DNA of 64,000 nucleotides from Tetmemena sp. SeJ-2015. Its lineage: Eukaryota > Ciliophora > Spirotrichea > Sporadotrichida > Oxytrichidae. Positions 49,163-63,466 of the stretch are shown in pieces. The notes below the pieces were generated by a model that worked only from the letters and a program-made list of their open reading frames with translations, made no database searches and was not told the origin of the DNA. The stretch covers positions 62,001-126,000 of the forward strand of contig JAJKFJ010020752.1 in NCBI GenBank assembly GCA_027382625.1, in the 5' to 3' direction. Made by a program: the position numbers and the translations under genes. The number at the start of each line of letters is the position of its first letter. Positions within the stretch are counted from its first letter, which is position 1.

Positions 49163-51541
49163 GTGACTGACCAGAGCCTGACCCCGAATGTGCTGAAAGC
49201 CGATGTCCTCCGGCACCTCCACCCGCCAGGCCAGGATGCTGCCAATCCGCGTCTATGACTGGCGGATGGCGCTGTCCTTTGCGATCCGCGACCGGATCGT
49301 GGAACCGTGGTTCGCCTCGACCCGCCGGACTTGGGCCGAGGATCGCAAGCGCGTCTATTACCTGTCGATGGAATTCCTGATCGGGCGGATCCTTGAGGAA
49401 GCGACGGTCAACCTTGGCCTGCGTGATGTGGCCGAAGAGGTGATGGCCGGTTTCGGGCAGGATTTCCGCGCCATTGTCGAGAACGAACCCGATGCGGCGC
49501 TGGGGAACGGCGGCCTCGGGCGGTTGGCGGCCTGTTTCATGGAAAGCATGGCGACGCTGGGTTGCCCCGCCTATGGCTATGGCATCCGCTATGAACACGG
49601 GTTGTTCCGGCAGCGGTTCGAGGGCGGGCAGCAGGTGGAAACGCCCGAGGATTGGCTGTCACAGGCGCATCCGTGGGAATTCGCGCGGCCCGAGAGCAGC
49701 TATACGATTCCCTTCAAGGGTGCGGTCGAAACCGTTGGCGGGCGCGAGGTCTGGACCGCGGGCGAGACGGTCTGGCCGAGGCGCATGACACGCCGGTCGT
49801 CGGCTGGCAGGGCAAATGGGCCAATACGCTGCGGCTTTGGGCGGCCAAGCCCACGACGATGTTCGATCTGGAACGCTTCAACCGGGGCGATTACGCGGCG
49901 GCGGCGGAACCCGAGGCGCTGGCGCGGACGTTGAGCCGCGTGCTGTATCCGGACGACACCACCTATCAGGGCAAGGAATTGCGGCTGAAGCAGGAGTTTC
50001 TGCTGACATCCGCGGCACTTCAGGACATTCTGCGCCGCTACCTTGCCGACCATCGCGATCTGAGGGCGCTGCCGAAACATGTCGCGATCCAGATGAATGA
50101 CACGCATCCGGCCATTGCGGGGCCGGAGTTGGTGCGGCTTCTGTCCGATGAACATGGCATGGATTTCACCGAGGCGCTCGAAGTGTCACGCGCCTGCCTG
50201 GGCTATACGAACCACACGCTGCTGCCCGAGGCGCTGGAACGTTGGGCCACGTTCACCTTTGGCAATGTGCTGCCACGGCATATGCAGATCGTCGAACGCA
50301 TCGACGCCTGGCACAAGACCACCTATCCCTCGCGGCCGCATTACGTCGGCATCGTCAAGCATCATGAGGTGCGGATGGGCGAGCTGGCTTTCATCATGGC
50401 GCACAAGGTGAACGGGGTTTCGGCGCTGCATTCCGAACTGGTCAAGAAGAACCTGTTTCCGGAACTCGACAAGCTGCATCCGGGGCGGATCATCAACCAG
50501 ACCAACGGTGTCACGCCGCGCCGCTGGCTGAAGATGTGCAACCGGCCGCTGGCCGGGCTGATCACCGAAACCATCGGGTCGGGCTGGGAAGACAATCTCG
50601 ACCGGCTGCGCGAAATCGAGCCGCATATCGACGATGCCGCCTTCGCCGAGAAGTTCGCTGCCGCCAAGCGGCTGAACAAGGTGCGGGTCGCGAACTGGAT
50701 TTCCAAGGATTTCGGCATCCAGATCAGCCCCGACGCGCTGTTCGATGTGCAGATCAAGCGGATCCACGAATACAAGCGCCAGCTTCTGAACATCCTCGAA
50801 TGCATCGCGCATTGGCACAAGCTGCGCGAGGGCGTGATCAGGGACCCGGTTCCGCGTGTGCGCATCTTTGGCGGCAAGGCGGCGCCGGGCTATGCGGTGG
50901 CCAAGGAAATCATCCGGCTGATCAATGATGTCGCCACGGTCGTGAACAACGACCCGATACGGGGACTGCTCAAGATCGTCTATCCGCCGAATTACAACGT
51001 CAGCATGGCCGAGCGGCTGATTCCCGCGTCGGACCTCTCCGAGCAGATTTCGACCGCCGGAAAAGAGGCCAGCGGCACGGGCAACATGAAATTCATGATG
51101 AACGGCGCGCCGACCATCGGGACGCTGGACGGGGCCAATGTGGAAATCCTGCAAGAGGTGGGTGCCGAGAATTTCTTCCTGTTCGGGCTGACGGCGGAAG
51201 AGGTGATGATCCGCACGCAGGACCCCGAACACAGCCGCAAGGCCATCGAGGCGAGCAAGGCCTTGCAGGATGTGCTTCAGATGATCGCCGAGGGCCGCTT
51301 CTCGCCGAGAGCCGGGGCGCTATCACGGGCATCGTCCATGGCGTCTGGCACCATGACTATTTCCTCGTGCGCGGATTTCGAGGCCTATCACGCCGCGCAG
51401 GGCCGGGTGGATGCCGCCTTGCCGATGGAAACGTTGGGAAAGGATGGCGGCGATGAACACGCGCGCAGCGGTTTCTTCTCGTCGGATCGCACGATCCGGA
51501 GTTACATGAAGGATGTCTGGGACGTGACGCCGGCGCTTTAG
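49163..51541 (+). CDS. glgP: Glycogen phosphorylase (frameshifted)
   Basis: Releases glucose-1-phosphate from glycogen. It opens at GTG 49163 (TDQSLTPNVLKADVLRHL), then AANPRVYDWRMALSFAIRDRIVEPW-like text, KRVYYLSMEFLIGRIL, NEPDAALGNGGLGRLAACFMESMATLGCPAYGYGIRYEHGLFRQ and, after an indel near 49780, a clean 500-codon block: VAIQMNDTHPAIAGPELVRLL, INQTNGVTPRRWL, FDVQIKRIHEYKRQLLNIL, IFGGKAAPGYAVAKEIIRLIN and the PLP-lysine region STAGKEASGTGNMKFMMNGAPTIGTLDGANVE. A further pair of indels near 51305 and 51410 affects the C-terminus. First gene of the glg cluster. Confidence 0.95.
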
Positions 51542-51577
51542 GAGGGCGCCGGCAGAGCGCGGGCAGGGGAGGAAGGA

Positions 51578-53751
51578 ATGGAGGAGCTGCCGCTCGATCC
51601 CGGCACTGCCCGGGCGATTGCCGAGGGCCGCCATGGCGATCCGTTTTCCGTGCTTGGCCCGCAGAAGCGGGACGGCGGGACATTGGTCACCGCCTTCATG
51701 CCGGGGGCCGACCGGCTGTTCGTCGTGACCGGCAAGACCGAGGTCGAGGCCGTGCCCTATCCGGACCTGCCCGGCCTGTTCACCCATCTCATGAAACGCA
51801 AGGCGGCCTACAAGCTGCGGGCGGAAGGGTCGGGAACGGAATGGACCTTCGAGGACCCGTTCCGGTTCGGCCCTGTGCTGGGCGAGATGGACGAATATCT
51901 GCTGGGCGAGGGCACGCATCAGCGGTTGTGGCAGGTGCTGGGCGCGCATGTCATCACGCATGAGGGCGTGGCGGGCACGCATTTCGCCGTCTGGGCGCCC
52001 AATGCCGAGCGGGTCTCGGTCGTGGGGGATTTCAACATCTGGGACGGGCGGCGGCATCCGATGCGGCGGCGCGGGGCGACGGGGGTCTGGGAGACCTTTG
52101 TTCCCGGATTGGGCGAGGGGACGACCTATAAATACGAGATCCGCGGCTCCGGCGGGGCGCTGTTGCCCCTGAAGGCCGACCCTGTCGGTTTCGGCAGCGA
52201 GCATCCGCCCGCCAATGCCAGCGTGGTGCGCAGGATCGATGGCGATTTCGGCGATCAGGGCTGGATGGACAGCCGCGCCGCGCGCCATTCGGTTTCGGCC
52301 CCGATCTCTGTCTATGAGGTGCATCTGGGATCGTGGCGGCGGGCGGCGGGGGACAGGATGCTGTCCTATCTCGAACTGGCCGAGCAGTTGGTGGATTACT
52401 GGCGGATATGGGATTTACCCATATCGAATTGCTGCCGGTGTCGGAATATCCGTTCGACGGGTCCTGGGGCTATCAGCCCGTGGGGATGTTCGCGCCCACG
52501 ATCCGGCACGGGACGCCGGGGGAATTCCGCGCATTCATCGATGCGGCGCATCGCAAGGGGTTGGGGGTTCTGCTCGACTGGGTGCCGGGGCATTTCCCGA
52601 CCGATCCGCACGGGCTGGGCCGGTTCGACGGCACGGCGCTTTATGAACATGCCGATGCGCGGGAAGGGTTCCATCAGGACTGGAACACGCTGATCTACAA
52701 TTACGGGCGGGTCGAGGTGGCGAACTACCTTGTCTCCAACGCGTTGTATTGGCTTGAGGAATATCACCTCGACGGGCTGCGGGTGGATGCGGTGGCGTCG
52801 ATGCTCTATCGCGATTACAGCCGCAAGGCCGACGAATGGATTCCGAACCGCGATGGCGGGCGCGAGAATTACGAAGCCATCGCCATGCTGCGCGACATGA
52901 ACATCACCACTTATGGCGAATGCCCCGGCATCCTGACCGTGGCCGAGGAATCCACCGCTTTTCCGGGCGTCAGCCGCCCGGCCAACTGGGGCGGGCTTGG
53001 CTTCGGCTTCAAGTGGAACATGGGCTGGATGAACGATGTCCTGTCCTATATGGCGCGCGATCCGGTCTACCGGAAGTTTCACCATCACCAGATGACCTTT
53101 GGCCTGCATTACGCATGGTCGGAGAATTACATCCTGCCGATCAGCCATGACGAGGTGGTGCATGGCAAGGGCAGCATGCTGGGCAAGATGCCCGGCACCG
53201 GCGAGCAGAAATTCGCGAACTTGCGCGCCTTCTACGGCTTCATGTGGGGCCATCCGGGCAAGAAGCTGCTGTTCATGGGCCAGGAATTCGCCCAGGGCGC
53301 GGAATGGAACCCCAAGCAAAGCCTCGATTGGCACCAGCTTGACCTTCCGGCGCATCAGGGCGTGCAAAGCCTGATCCGTGACCTCAACCGGCTTTATCGC
53401 GATACGCCCGCGCTGCATGTCAATGATTGCCGCCCCGAGGGCTTTGACTGGATCGAGGCCAATGATGCCGAGGCCGGGGTCTATGCCTTTCTGCGCAAGG
53501 GGGACCCGGGCGACCCGATGGTGGTGGTCGCGGTCAACATGACGCCGGTCGCGCGCAGCTATCGCCTTGGCCTGCCCACGCCGGGGCGTTGGCGCGAGGC
53601 GTTGAACACGGATGCGTCCGCCTATGGCGGAGGCAACCGGGGCAATCTGGGCGGCATCACGGCCGAGCATGTGCCGCATCACGGCCGCGCGCAATCGGCG
53701 CTGGCCGTGCTGCCGCCGCTGTCGACAGTGTTTTTCATTCAGGATCGTTAA
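51578..53751 (+). CDS. glgB: 1,4-alpha-glucan branching enzyme (one or two frameshifts)
   Basis: Introduces alpha-1,6 branches into glycogen (GH13). [28 protein letters not shown] is the GlgB N1 domain; [29 protein letters not shown] is the CBM48 domain. A frame change near 52405 precedes [29 protein letters not shown], then [21 protein letters not shown] with the nucleophile Asp, [16 protein letters not shown] with the acid Glu, and [22 protein letters not shown] with the transition-state Asp. C-terminal beta domain ends STVFFIQDR. Standard length (about 725 codons). It begins 36 bases after glgP. Confidence 0.96.
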
Positions 53752-53776
53752 GGGGTCCACGAGCAGGGGGGAGAAG

Positions 53777-55048
53777 ATGAAGGCAAGGGTGAACACACGT
53801 CTGTCCTCGCAGGCCATGGCTTTCGTGCTGGCGGGGGGACGCGGCAGCCGATTGAAGGAACTGACCGACAGGCGGGCGAAACCCGCGGTCTATTTCGGCG
53901 GCAAGACGCGGATCATCGACTTTGCCCTGTCGAACGCGCTGAACAGCGGCATCCGCAAGATGGCGATTGCCACGCAATACAAGGCGCACAGCCTGATCCG
54001 GCATTGCCAGCGGGGCTGGAACTTCTTCCGCGCGGAACGGAACGAATATCTGGATATCCTGCCCGCCTCGCAACGGGTGGACGAGAACAAGTGGTATCTG
54101 GGCACCGCCGATGCCGTGGCGCAGAACATCGACATCGTGGACAGCTACGGCATCAAATATGTCGTCGTGCTGGCGGGCGACCATATCTACAAGATGGATT
54201 ACGAGATCATGCTGCGCCAGCATGTCGAGACGGGGGCCGATGTGACCATCGGCTGCCTGACCGTGCCGCGGATGGAGGCAACGGCCTTTGGCGTGATGCA
54301 TGTCGACAAGAACATGCGGATCACCGATTTCCTGGAAAAGCCCAAGGATCCGCCCGCAATCCCGGGTGATCCCAAGCACGCGCTGGCGAGCATGGGGATC
54401 TACGTCTTTGACTGGGCCTTTTTGCGCGATCTGTTGCTGCGCGACATGGCGGACCCGAATTCCAGCCATGATTTCGGCAATGACCTGATCCCCGACATCG
54501 TCAAGAACGGCAAGGCGATGGCGCATAAATTCGCCGATTCCTGCGTGAAGAGCGGGTTGGAGCATGAACCCTATTGGCGCGATGTGGGAACGATCGACGC
54601 CTTTTGGCAGGCCAATATCGACCTGACGGATTTCGTGCCAAAGCTGGATATCTATGACAACAGCTGGCCGATCTGGACCTATTCCGAGATCGTGCCGCCC
54701 GCGAAGTTCATCCATGACGAGGACGGGCGGCGGGGGTCGGCGGTCAGTTCGCTGGTGTCGGGGGATTGCATCGTGTCAGGCTCGGCGGTGAGCAATTCGC
54801 TGCTGTTCACCGGGGTCAGGACCCATTCCTTTTCCATGCTCGACAATGTGGTGGCGCTGCCGCGCGTGGTGGTCAACCGCAAGGCCGAACTTACAAAATG
54901 TGTCATAGATTCCGGGGTAATCATTCCCGAGGGTCTGGTCGTCGGCGCCGATCCGGTGGAAGATGAGAAATGGTTCCGGCGCAGCGAGGGGGGGATCGTT
55001 CTGATCACCCAGGCGATGTTGGACGCGCGGGCAAAGGCCCTGGGCTGA
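53777..55048 (+). CDS. glgC: Glucose-1-phosphate adenylyltransferase
   Basis: Intact, 423 codons. Makes ADP-glucose, the committed donor for glycogen synthesis. The nucleotide motif is [29 protein letters not shown], followed by [29 protein letters not shown], the catalytic Asp region [23 protein letters not shown], the glucose-1-P site FLEKPKDPP and the C-terminal beta-helix ([36 protein letters not shown]). Arg/Lys-rich N-terminus (MKARVNTRL) may bind activators; bacterial enzymes of this group typically respond to fructose-6-P/pyruvate. A GGGGGGAGAAG ribosome site precedes the ATG. Confidence 0.98.
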   Translation: MKARVNTRLSSQAMAFVLAGGRGSRLKELTDRRAKPAVYFGGKTRIIDFALSNALNSGIRKMAIATQYKAHSLIRHCQRGWNFFRAERNEYLDILPASQRVDENKWYLGTADAVAQNIDIVDSYGIKYVVVLAGDHIYKMDYEIMLRQHVETGADVTIGCLTVPRMEATAFGVMHVDKNMRITDFLEKPKDPPAIPGDPKHALASMGIYVFDWAFLRDLLLRDMADPNSSHDFGNDLIPDIVKNGKAMAHKFADSCVKSGLEHEPYWRDVGTIDAFWQANIDLTDFVPKLDIYDNSWPIWTYSEIVPPAKFIHDEDGRRGSAVSSLVSGDCIVSGSAVSNSLLFTGVRTHSFSMLDNVVALPRVVVNRKAELTKCVIDSGVIIPEGLVVGADPVEDEKWFRRSEGGIVLITQAMLDARAKALG

Positions 55049-55134
55049 GGCCGGAATCTCTGTGGGCGACCCACCGGAGGCCTGCCCGCCGGGGACGGCC
55101 TGCCGGATTTGGGCCGGGATGAAAGGGCGCAGGC

Positions 55135-56549
55135 ATGGCGACGATCAAGGGGCGGGTTCTGTCGGTGGCGTCGGAATGCGTGCCGCTGATCAAGACCGGC
55201 GGTCTGGCCGATGTGGTCGGCGCCTTGCCCGGCGCGCTGAAGCCGCTGGGCTGGGACATGAAGGTGCTGATCCCGGCTTATCGCCCCCTGCGCGCTCTGG
55301 TGGCCGACTGGCCCGAGGTCTGGCGGGAAGAGATCTCTGGGTGGCGAGGGCGGGTTGCTGGCGGGCGAGGTCGAGGGATTTCGATCCTTGCGCTGGACGC
55401 GCCGCATCTGTCGACCGGGGGGGCGGCCCTATACCGCGCGGGGCGGGGACTGGCGGACAATCCGCAGCGTTTCGCGGCGCTGAGCTGGGTCGCTTCGCGC
55501 ATCGCGCGCGAGGGTCTGAAGGCTGGAAGGCCGATGTGCTGCATGCCCATGACTGGCAGGGGGGGCTGGCGCCGCCTATTGACTTATCACGGCGCGGGCG
55601 GCGTGGCTTCGGTGATGACGGTCCATAACATCGCCTTCCAGGGCTGGGGGCCCGCGCGCTTCTGGCCGATCTGCGCCTGCCCGGCGCGGCCTTCAATTCC
55701 CATGCGCTTGAATATTACGGCGGGATCTCGATGCTGAAAGCCGGGCTGGTGACGGCGGACCGGATCACCACCGTCTCGCCGAGCTATGCGGCCGAGTTGA
55801 TGCGGCCGGAATTCGGCATGGGGTTGAGGGCGTCATCGCCGAGCGCGCCGCCGTGGTGCATGGCATCCTGAACGGCGTGGACACGGAGGTCTGGTCGCCC
55901 GAGGCGAGGGCGAGTTGCCTATTCCGCCAAGGCCCTGGCGGGCAAGGCCGCGGCGCGGGCGCATTGTCGGCGGATTCGGTGTCGATGTGCCGGGGCCGCT
56001 TGCCATCGTGGTCAGCCGTTTGACCGACCAGAAGGGGATCGACCTGTTGCCCGCCGTGGTGCCGGATTTCATCGCGGGCGGCGGGGCTTTGCTGGTGCTG
56101 GGATCGGGGGATCCGGCGCTGGAGGGGGCGATGCGCGGGCTTGAGGCGCGGTTTCCGGGGCGGGTCGCGGTGCGGATCGGCTATGACGAGGCGTTGAGCC
56201 ACCGGCATGTTCGCGGGGGCCGATGCCGTGTTGGTGCCGAGCCGGTTCGAGCCTTGCGGCCTCACGCAGATGTACGGGTTGCGCTATGGCACGGTGCCGG
56301 TCGTGGCGGCGGTGGGTGGTTTGGCGGATACGGTGATCCATGCCTCGCCCGCCGCTTTGGCTGCGGGGGTGGCGACGGGCGTCACCTTTGCGCCCACCGA
56401 TGCCTGGCTTTCGGGCAGGCTATGCGGCGGTTGTTGCAGCTTCATGCCGAACCGAAGCTCTGGTCCGGCTGTCAAGAATGCCATGGGCAGCCGGTGGGCT
56501 GGGAAACCAGCGCCGCCGCCTATGCCGGGCTTTACGCGGATATCCGGGG

Positions 56550-56553
<4 letters not shown>
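55135..56553 (+). CDS. glgA: Glycogen synthase, ADP-glucose type GT5 (frameshifted)
   Basis: Extends alpha-1,4-glucan from ADP-glucose. [46 protein letters not shown] contains the KTGGLADV donor site. Later blocks in changing frames: [26 protein letters not shown] text, [137 protein letters not shown] with the catalytic Glu of SRFEPCGL-Q, and [10 protein letters not shown]. At least eight indels. Its stop overlaps the glgX GTG. Confidence 0.94.
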
Positions 56554-60287
<3,734 letters not shown>

Positions 60288-60459
60288 ACCAATAGCGCAC
60301 CGATGGCATGCGCCACCGAATTGACCGGCCACGAGAATAGAGGTGAAATTACAGCCTTCAAGATAGGCGGATTCCGTGCAGAGAGCCTGTCAGCGTAGGA
60401 AATCAGGTGTGGGTGTGGAGTCATAAACTTTTTATCCAGTCAGCTAGTAGGAGAAGGCG
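60288..60459. other. pgm-mttB intergenic region
   Basis: 172 bases of clearly lower GC than its surroundings, without a credible ORF. A good ribosome site AGGAGAAGG (60448-60456) precedes the ATG at 60460. An AT-rich stretch (CATAAACTTTTTATCC, about 60423-60438) may hold a -10 element, but no clear -35 partner was identified. Confidence 0.4.
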
Positions 60460-62037
60460 ATGAAACGGAACAAAGCACCACGAACGACAGACGGGCGGCA
60501 GGCGGACGGACGACGCAAGCGACAAGGGGCCGGGACAGTGGGACAGGACCTCATAATACATCACACGCAAAAACATCCCGACCTTGATATCTGTCGGAAG
60601 AGAAACCTGCTAGAAGATCGAACGGCGGCGGCGGACCGAATCTCCTGGCCGAAGAAGGGAAATATCGAAAGTTCCGACGCACGAATACCACGAACGTGGC
60701 CGCAATGGAACATTGGACAACGGGAGCCGGAGGCTAAGGATCGAAGGGAACTGCTCGTGACGGAATATACGAGACGGGATATAAGCTGCGCAGAAGATCC
60801 TGACAGATTCGGCCCCAGAGCACAGAAATTCACCAACACGCGCATCCGCCATTCAGTGCGGATCGGCAGGAAGACGCTTTCGTCTTCCCGCGCGTCGGCC
60901 ATCGGGAACACGCCGCGCGCATACGGCACGCTGGAGGATTTCCCGCAATTTCATCCGCCTTGGCCAGGCCCAGCCGAATTTCCACCATTCCGGCGGCACG
61001 ATCTGCGAGCCGACCGACATTCCGGTGAACAAGCGCCATCTCGACATGGTCATGGCGCATATCGAGTTGTCGGACCGGGCCTTCATGGGCTCCAGGTCAC
61101 GCCGAGGAGCGCAGCAGAAGACAGTATCGAGATGTGCCGCATCCTGTTCGGCGCCGATTTCGTCGATGCGAATTGCACCATCCTGGGCAATGTGAACGTC
61201 AATTCGCCGCTGGTCTGGGACGGCACCATGACGCGCGTGTTGCGCGCCTATGCCCGCGCCAACCAGGCGGCGGTCATCGTGCCCTTCATCCTTGGTGGCG
61301 CGATGGGGCCGGTGACCAATGCGGGCGCCATCGCGCAATCCCTGGCCGAGACGATGGCCGGCTGCGCCCTGACCCAGCTTGAGCGCAAGGGCGCGCCGGT
61401 GATCTTCGGCAATTTCCTGTCCTCGATGTCGCTGCGGTCAGGCTCGCCCACGTTCGGCACGCCGGAACCGGCGATCGGCAGCATGGTGGTGGGGCAATTG
61501 GCGCGGCGGTTGAACCTGCCCCTGCGCTGTTCGGGGAATTTCACCACCTCGAAACTGCCCGATGCGCAGGCGGCGACCGAAGGGGCGATGTCGATGCTGG
61601 CCGCCGTGCATTGCGGGGCGAATTTCCTGCTGCATTCGGCGGGGTTCCTGGATGGGCTTCTGAGCATGTCCTACGAGAAATTCATGCTGGACGATGACCT
61701 TTGCGGCGCGCTGCACAGCTATCTGGATGGCGTCAAGATCGATGACAACCAGCTTGCGGTCGATGCCTTTGCCGAGGTCGGGCCGGGCAACCATTTCTTC
61801 GGCTGCGCCCATACGATGGCGAATTACGAGACCGCATTCTGGGATTCCGGCCTGGCCGACAACGAGCCCTTCGAGAAATGGGAGGCGGCGGGCAGCAATG
61901 CCGCGACGCGGGCGAACCGGGCCTGGAAACAGCGGCTGCGCGATTACGAAGCCCCGGCCCTGGACAGCGACAAGGCCGAGGCGCTGGCCGATTTCGTGGC
62001 GCGGCGCAAGGCCGAGATGGCGGATGCCTGGTATTAG
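60460..62037 (+). CDS. MttB-family (trimethylamine/glycine-betaine-type) corrinoid methyltransferase with anomalous N-terminus
   Basis: From about 61130 the protein is a clear MttB superfamily member: EDSIEMCRILFGADFVDANCTILGNVNVNSPLVWDGTMTRVLRAYARANQAAVIVPFILGGAMGPVTNAGAIAQSLAETMAG, FGTPEPAIGSMVVGQLARRLNLPLRCSGNFTTSKLPDAQAATEGAMSM and the C-terminal FAEVGPGNHFFGCAHTMANYETAFWDSGLADNEPFEKW. No in-frame amber codon replaces a residue, so it is the non-pyrrolysine type, like MtgB. Members transfer a methyl group from a quaternary amine to a corrinoid protein. Residues 1 to about 160 do not resemble the family and come from low-GC, T-poor DNA, although the frame is open and the start has a good ribosome site; 60940-61130 shows family text broken by indels (GGTICEPTDIPVNKRHLDMVMAHIELSDRAFMG-like). 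Confidence 0.8.
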   Translation: MKRNKAPRTTDGRQADGRRKRQGAGTVGQDLIIHHTQKHPDLDICRKRNLLEDRTAAADRISWPKKGNIESSDARIPRTWPQWNIGQREPEAKDRRELLVTEYTRRDISCAEDPDRFGPRAQKFTNTRIRHSVRIGRKTLSSSRASAIGNTPRAYGTLEDFPQFHPPWPGPAEFPPFRRHDLRADRHSGEQAPSRHGHGAYRVVGPGLHGLQVTPRSAAEDSIEMCRILFGADFVDANCTILGNVNVNSPLVWDGTMTRVLRAYARANQAAVIVPFILGGAMGPVTNAGAIAQSLAETMAGCALTQLERKGAPVIFGNFLSSMSLRSGSPTFGTPEPAIGSMVVGQLARRLNLPLRCSGNFTTSKLPDAQAATEGAMSMLAAVHCGANFLLHSAGFLDGLLSMSYEKFMLDDDLCGALHSYLDGVKIDDNQLAVDAFAEVGPGNHFFGCAHTMANYETAFWDSGLADNEPFEKWEAAGSNAATRANRAWKQRLRDYEAPALDSDKAEALADFVARRKAEMADAWY

Positions 62038-62043
62038 GGCCGG

Positions 62044-62510
62044 TCAGCCGACCAGGCCGGTCTCGCGCAGGATGCCCATGCGCTTGGCCTCGTAATAATA
62101 GCCCTTGGAATACCACATGACCGCGCGGTCCTGATCGCCGCGCGACACAAGCCACCCCGCCGGTTTTTCCCGGAATTTCGAGGCTCGGCTCGAGCAGGCC
62201 TTCGGGGGCCCGCTGCCCATGGTCTGCGCGGTGCGGGGATGGATCTGCATCAGGCCGTAATAGGGGCCGTTGCGCGCGGCGGGGTTGTAGCCGCTTTCGC
62301 TTGCCCACGGGGGGACGGGCTTTCGGCAGTCGAAACCCGCGTATTTGGGGATCAGGCCCCGACTGGGGGGTTTCGCCGCCGTTCAGCCCCTCGCGTTCCT
62401 CCTCGCGCGGTCTTGGCGCGCCGCAGGCGGCGAGGGCCAGCGGCAGGGCGGCAAGCAGGAAATGGCGGCGGGGCAGGGGGAGGTGCGGGGTCCGTAAGGC
62501 TGGGGGGGTC
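62044..62510 (-). CDS. Lytic transglycosylase-like lipoprotein (SLT domain) (frameshifted, start uncertain)
   Basis: The C-terminus is clean: LMQIHPRTAQTMG, AWLVSRGDQDRAVMWYSKGYYYEAKRMGILRETGLVG, with YxGLMQIHPRTA, the Slt active-site loop, and Y-S-x-G-Y-Y-Y-E-A-K-R, a pattern typical of short rhodobacterial transglycosylase proteins. The N-terminus RRHFLLAALPLALAACGAPR is a lipoprotein signal with lipobox LAAC, so the protein is probably an outer-membrane-anchored murein hydrolase. SESGYNPAA, with the catalytic glutamate region, lies in a broken frame at about 62290-62320. No ATG fits the signal peptide, so the start is approximate. Convergent with mttB, six bases apart. Confidence 0.75.
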
Positions 62511-62638
62511 GCGCTTTCCTAGGCCGGGCCCCGACTTCGGGAAGCCTTGGCGCTGACGGGGTGCGAAAGCCCCCCCAAGGCATCCCCGGGCCTGCCACCT
62601 AATCCACTGGGCGCAGCCCCAAAGGGCCCCGCTAGGCT

Positions 62639-63354
62639 TTGTCCCTGACCCCTAGACCCGGGCCTTTTCCCCCGGCCCCCATTCGCCCTCGACCCGATGC
62701 CCTTCCCCCCGCTCCTTCGGCGCTGATCGTGGCTCACCCGCTTTTTTGCGACGCTGGCCCTGAGCTGCGCCCATCGCGGGGGGCGAGGCGGTCGAGACGG
62801 CGGACCGGCTGGGCCTGGCGCTGAAGCGCTCGATTCCGCGGCGCCGCCCGATCTGGTGGTGCTGGACCTGAACCTGCCCGATGTCGACGGGCTGGACGGG
62901 CTGATCCGGTGCGCCCGGCGGGGGGGATGTGCCGGTGCTTGTGGTTCGTCTCTGGCCGAGAACCCGGGGGATCCGCGCCGTCTGGCGGGGGGGCTCGGGC
63001 TTCGTGCCGAAAAATGCCAAGCGCGATGTCTTTCGCGCCGCCTGGGAAAAGATCGCGCGCGGCCAACGCTTTCTGCCCGAAGGCTATGATGCCGCCCCCG
63101 ATGCGCGGCCCGGACCACGGGACGAGGCGATCGGTCGGCTGGCGCTGTTGACGCGGCAGCAGGCGAAGATCTTGCAACTGATCTGCGAGGGGATGCTGAA
63201 CAAGCAGATCGCCTATGAGCTGACCATCGCCGAGACGACGGTCAAGGCGCATGTCACCGCCATCATGCGCAAGCTGGGGGTGCAGAGCCGGACGCAGGCA
63301 GTGCTGATCGCGCGCGAGACCCATTTCGCCAGCCTGATGCCGGAGGGGGGCTAG
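62639..63354 (+). CDS. LuxR-type (NarL/FixJ) response regulator (frameshifted receiver domain)
   Basis: The receiver domain is damaged but readable: SALIVxxHPLFCDA, VETADRLGLALK, PDLVVLDLNLPDVDGLDGLIR with the phospho-acceptor Asp in VVLDLNLP, then VPVLVV-S-LAEN and GFVPKNAKRDVFRAAWEKIARGQRFLPEG. The HTH is clean: RLALLTRQQAKILQLICEGMLNKQIAYELTIAETTVKAHVTAIMRKLGVQSRTQAVLIARE, a canonical LuxR/GerE motif. The likely start is far from certain (TTG at 62639, or an ATG lost to indels). The partner kinase is not in the window; the FIST gene follows by about 110 bases. Confidence 0.82.
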
Positions 63355-63466
63355 GGCGCGGTCCGTGGCGGGGCCCGCTGCGGGCCAGAAGGATCGCGGC
63401 AGGGGAAGGGTGCCTGAAAAAGTTCGCCCGCCCAGGGCCCGGCCCGCCCTTTGGGGCGTCCGCCGT

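Noticed and set aside
60288..60940. Insertion of a mobile element between pgm and mttB
   Set aside because: The low-GC segment has no terminal inverted repeats, target duplication or transposase-like motif, and it keeps an open frame into mttB.
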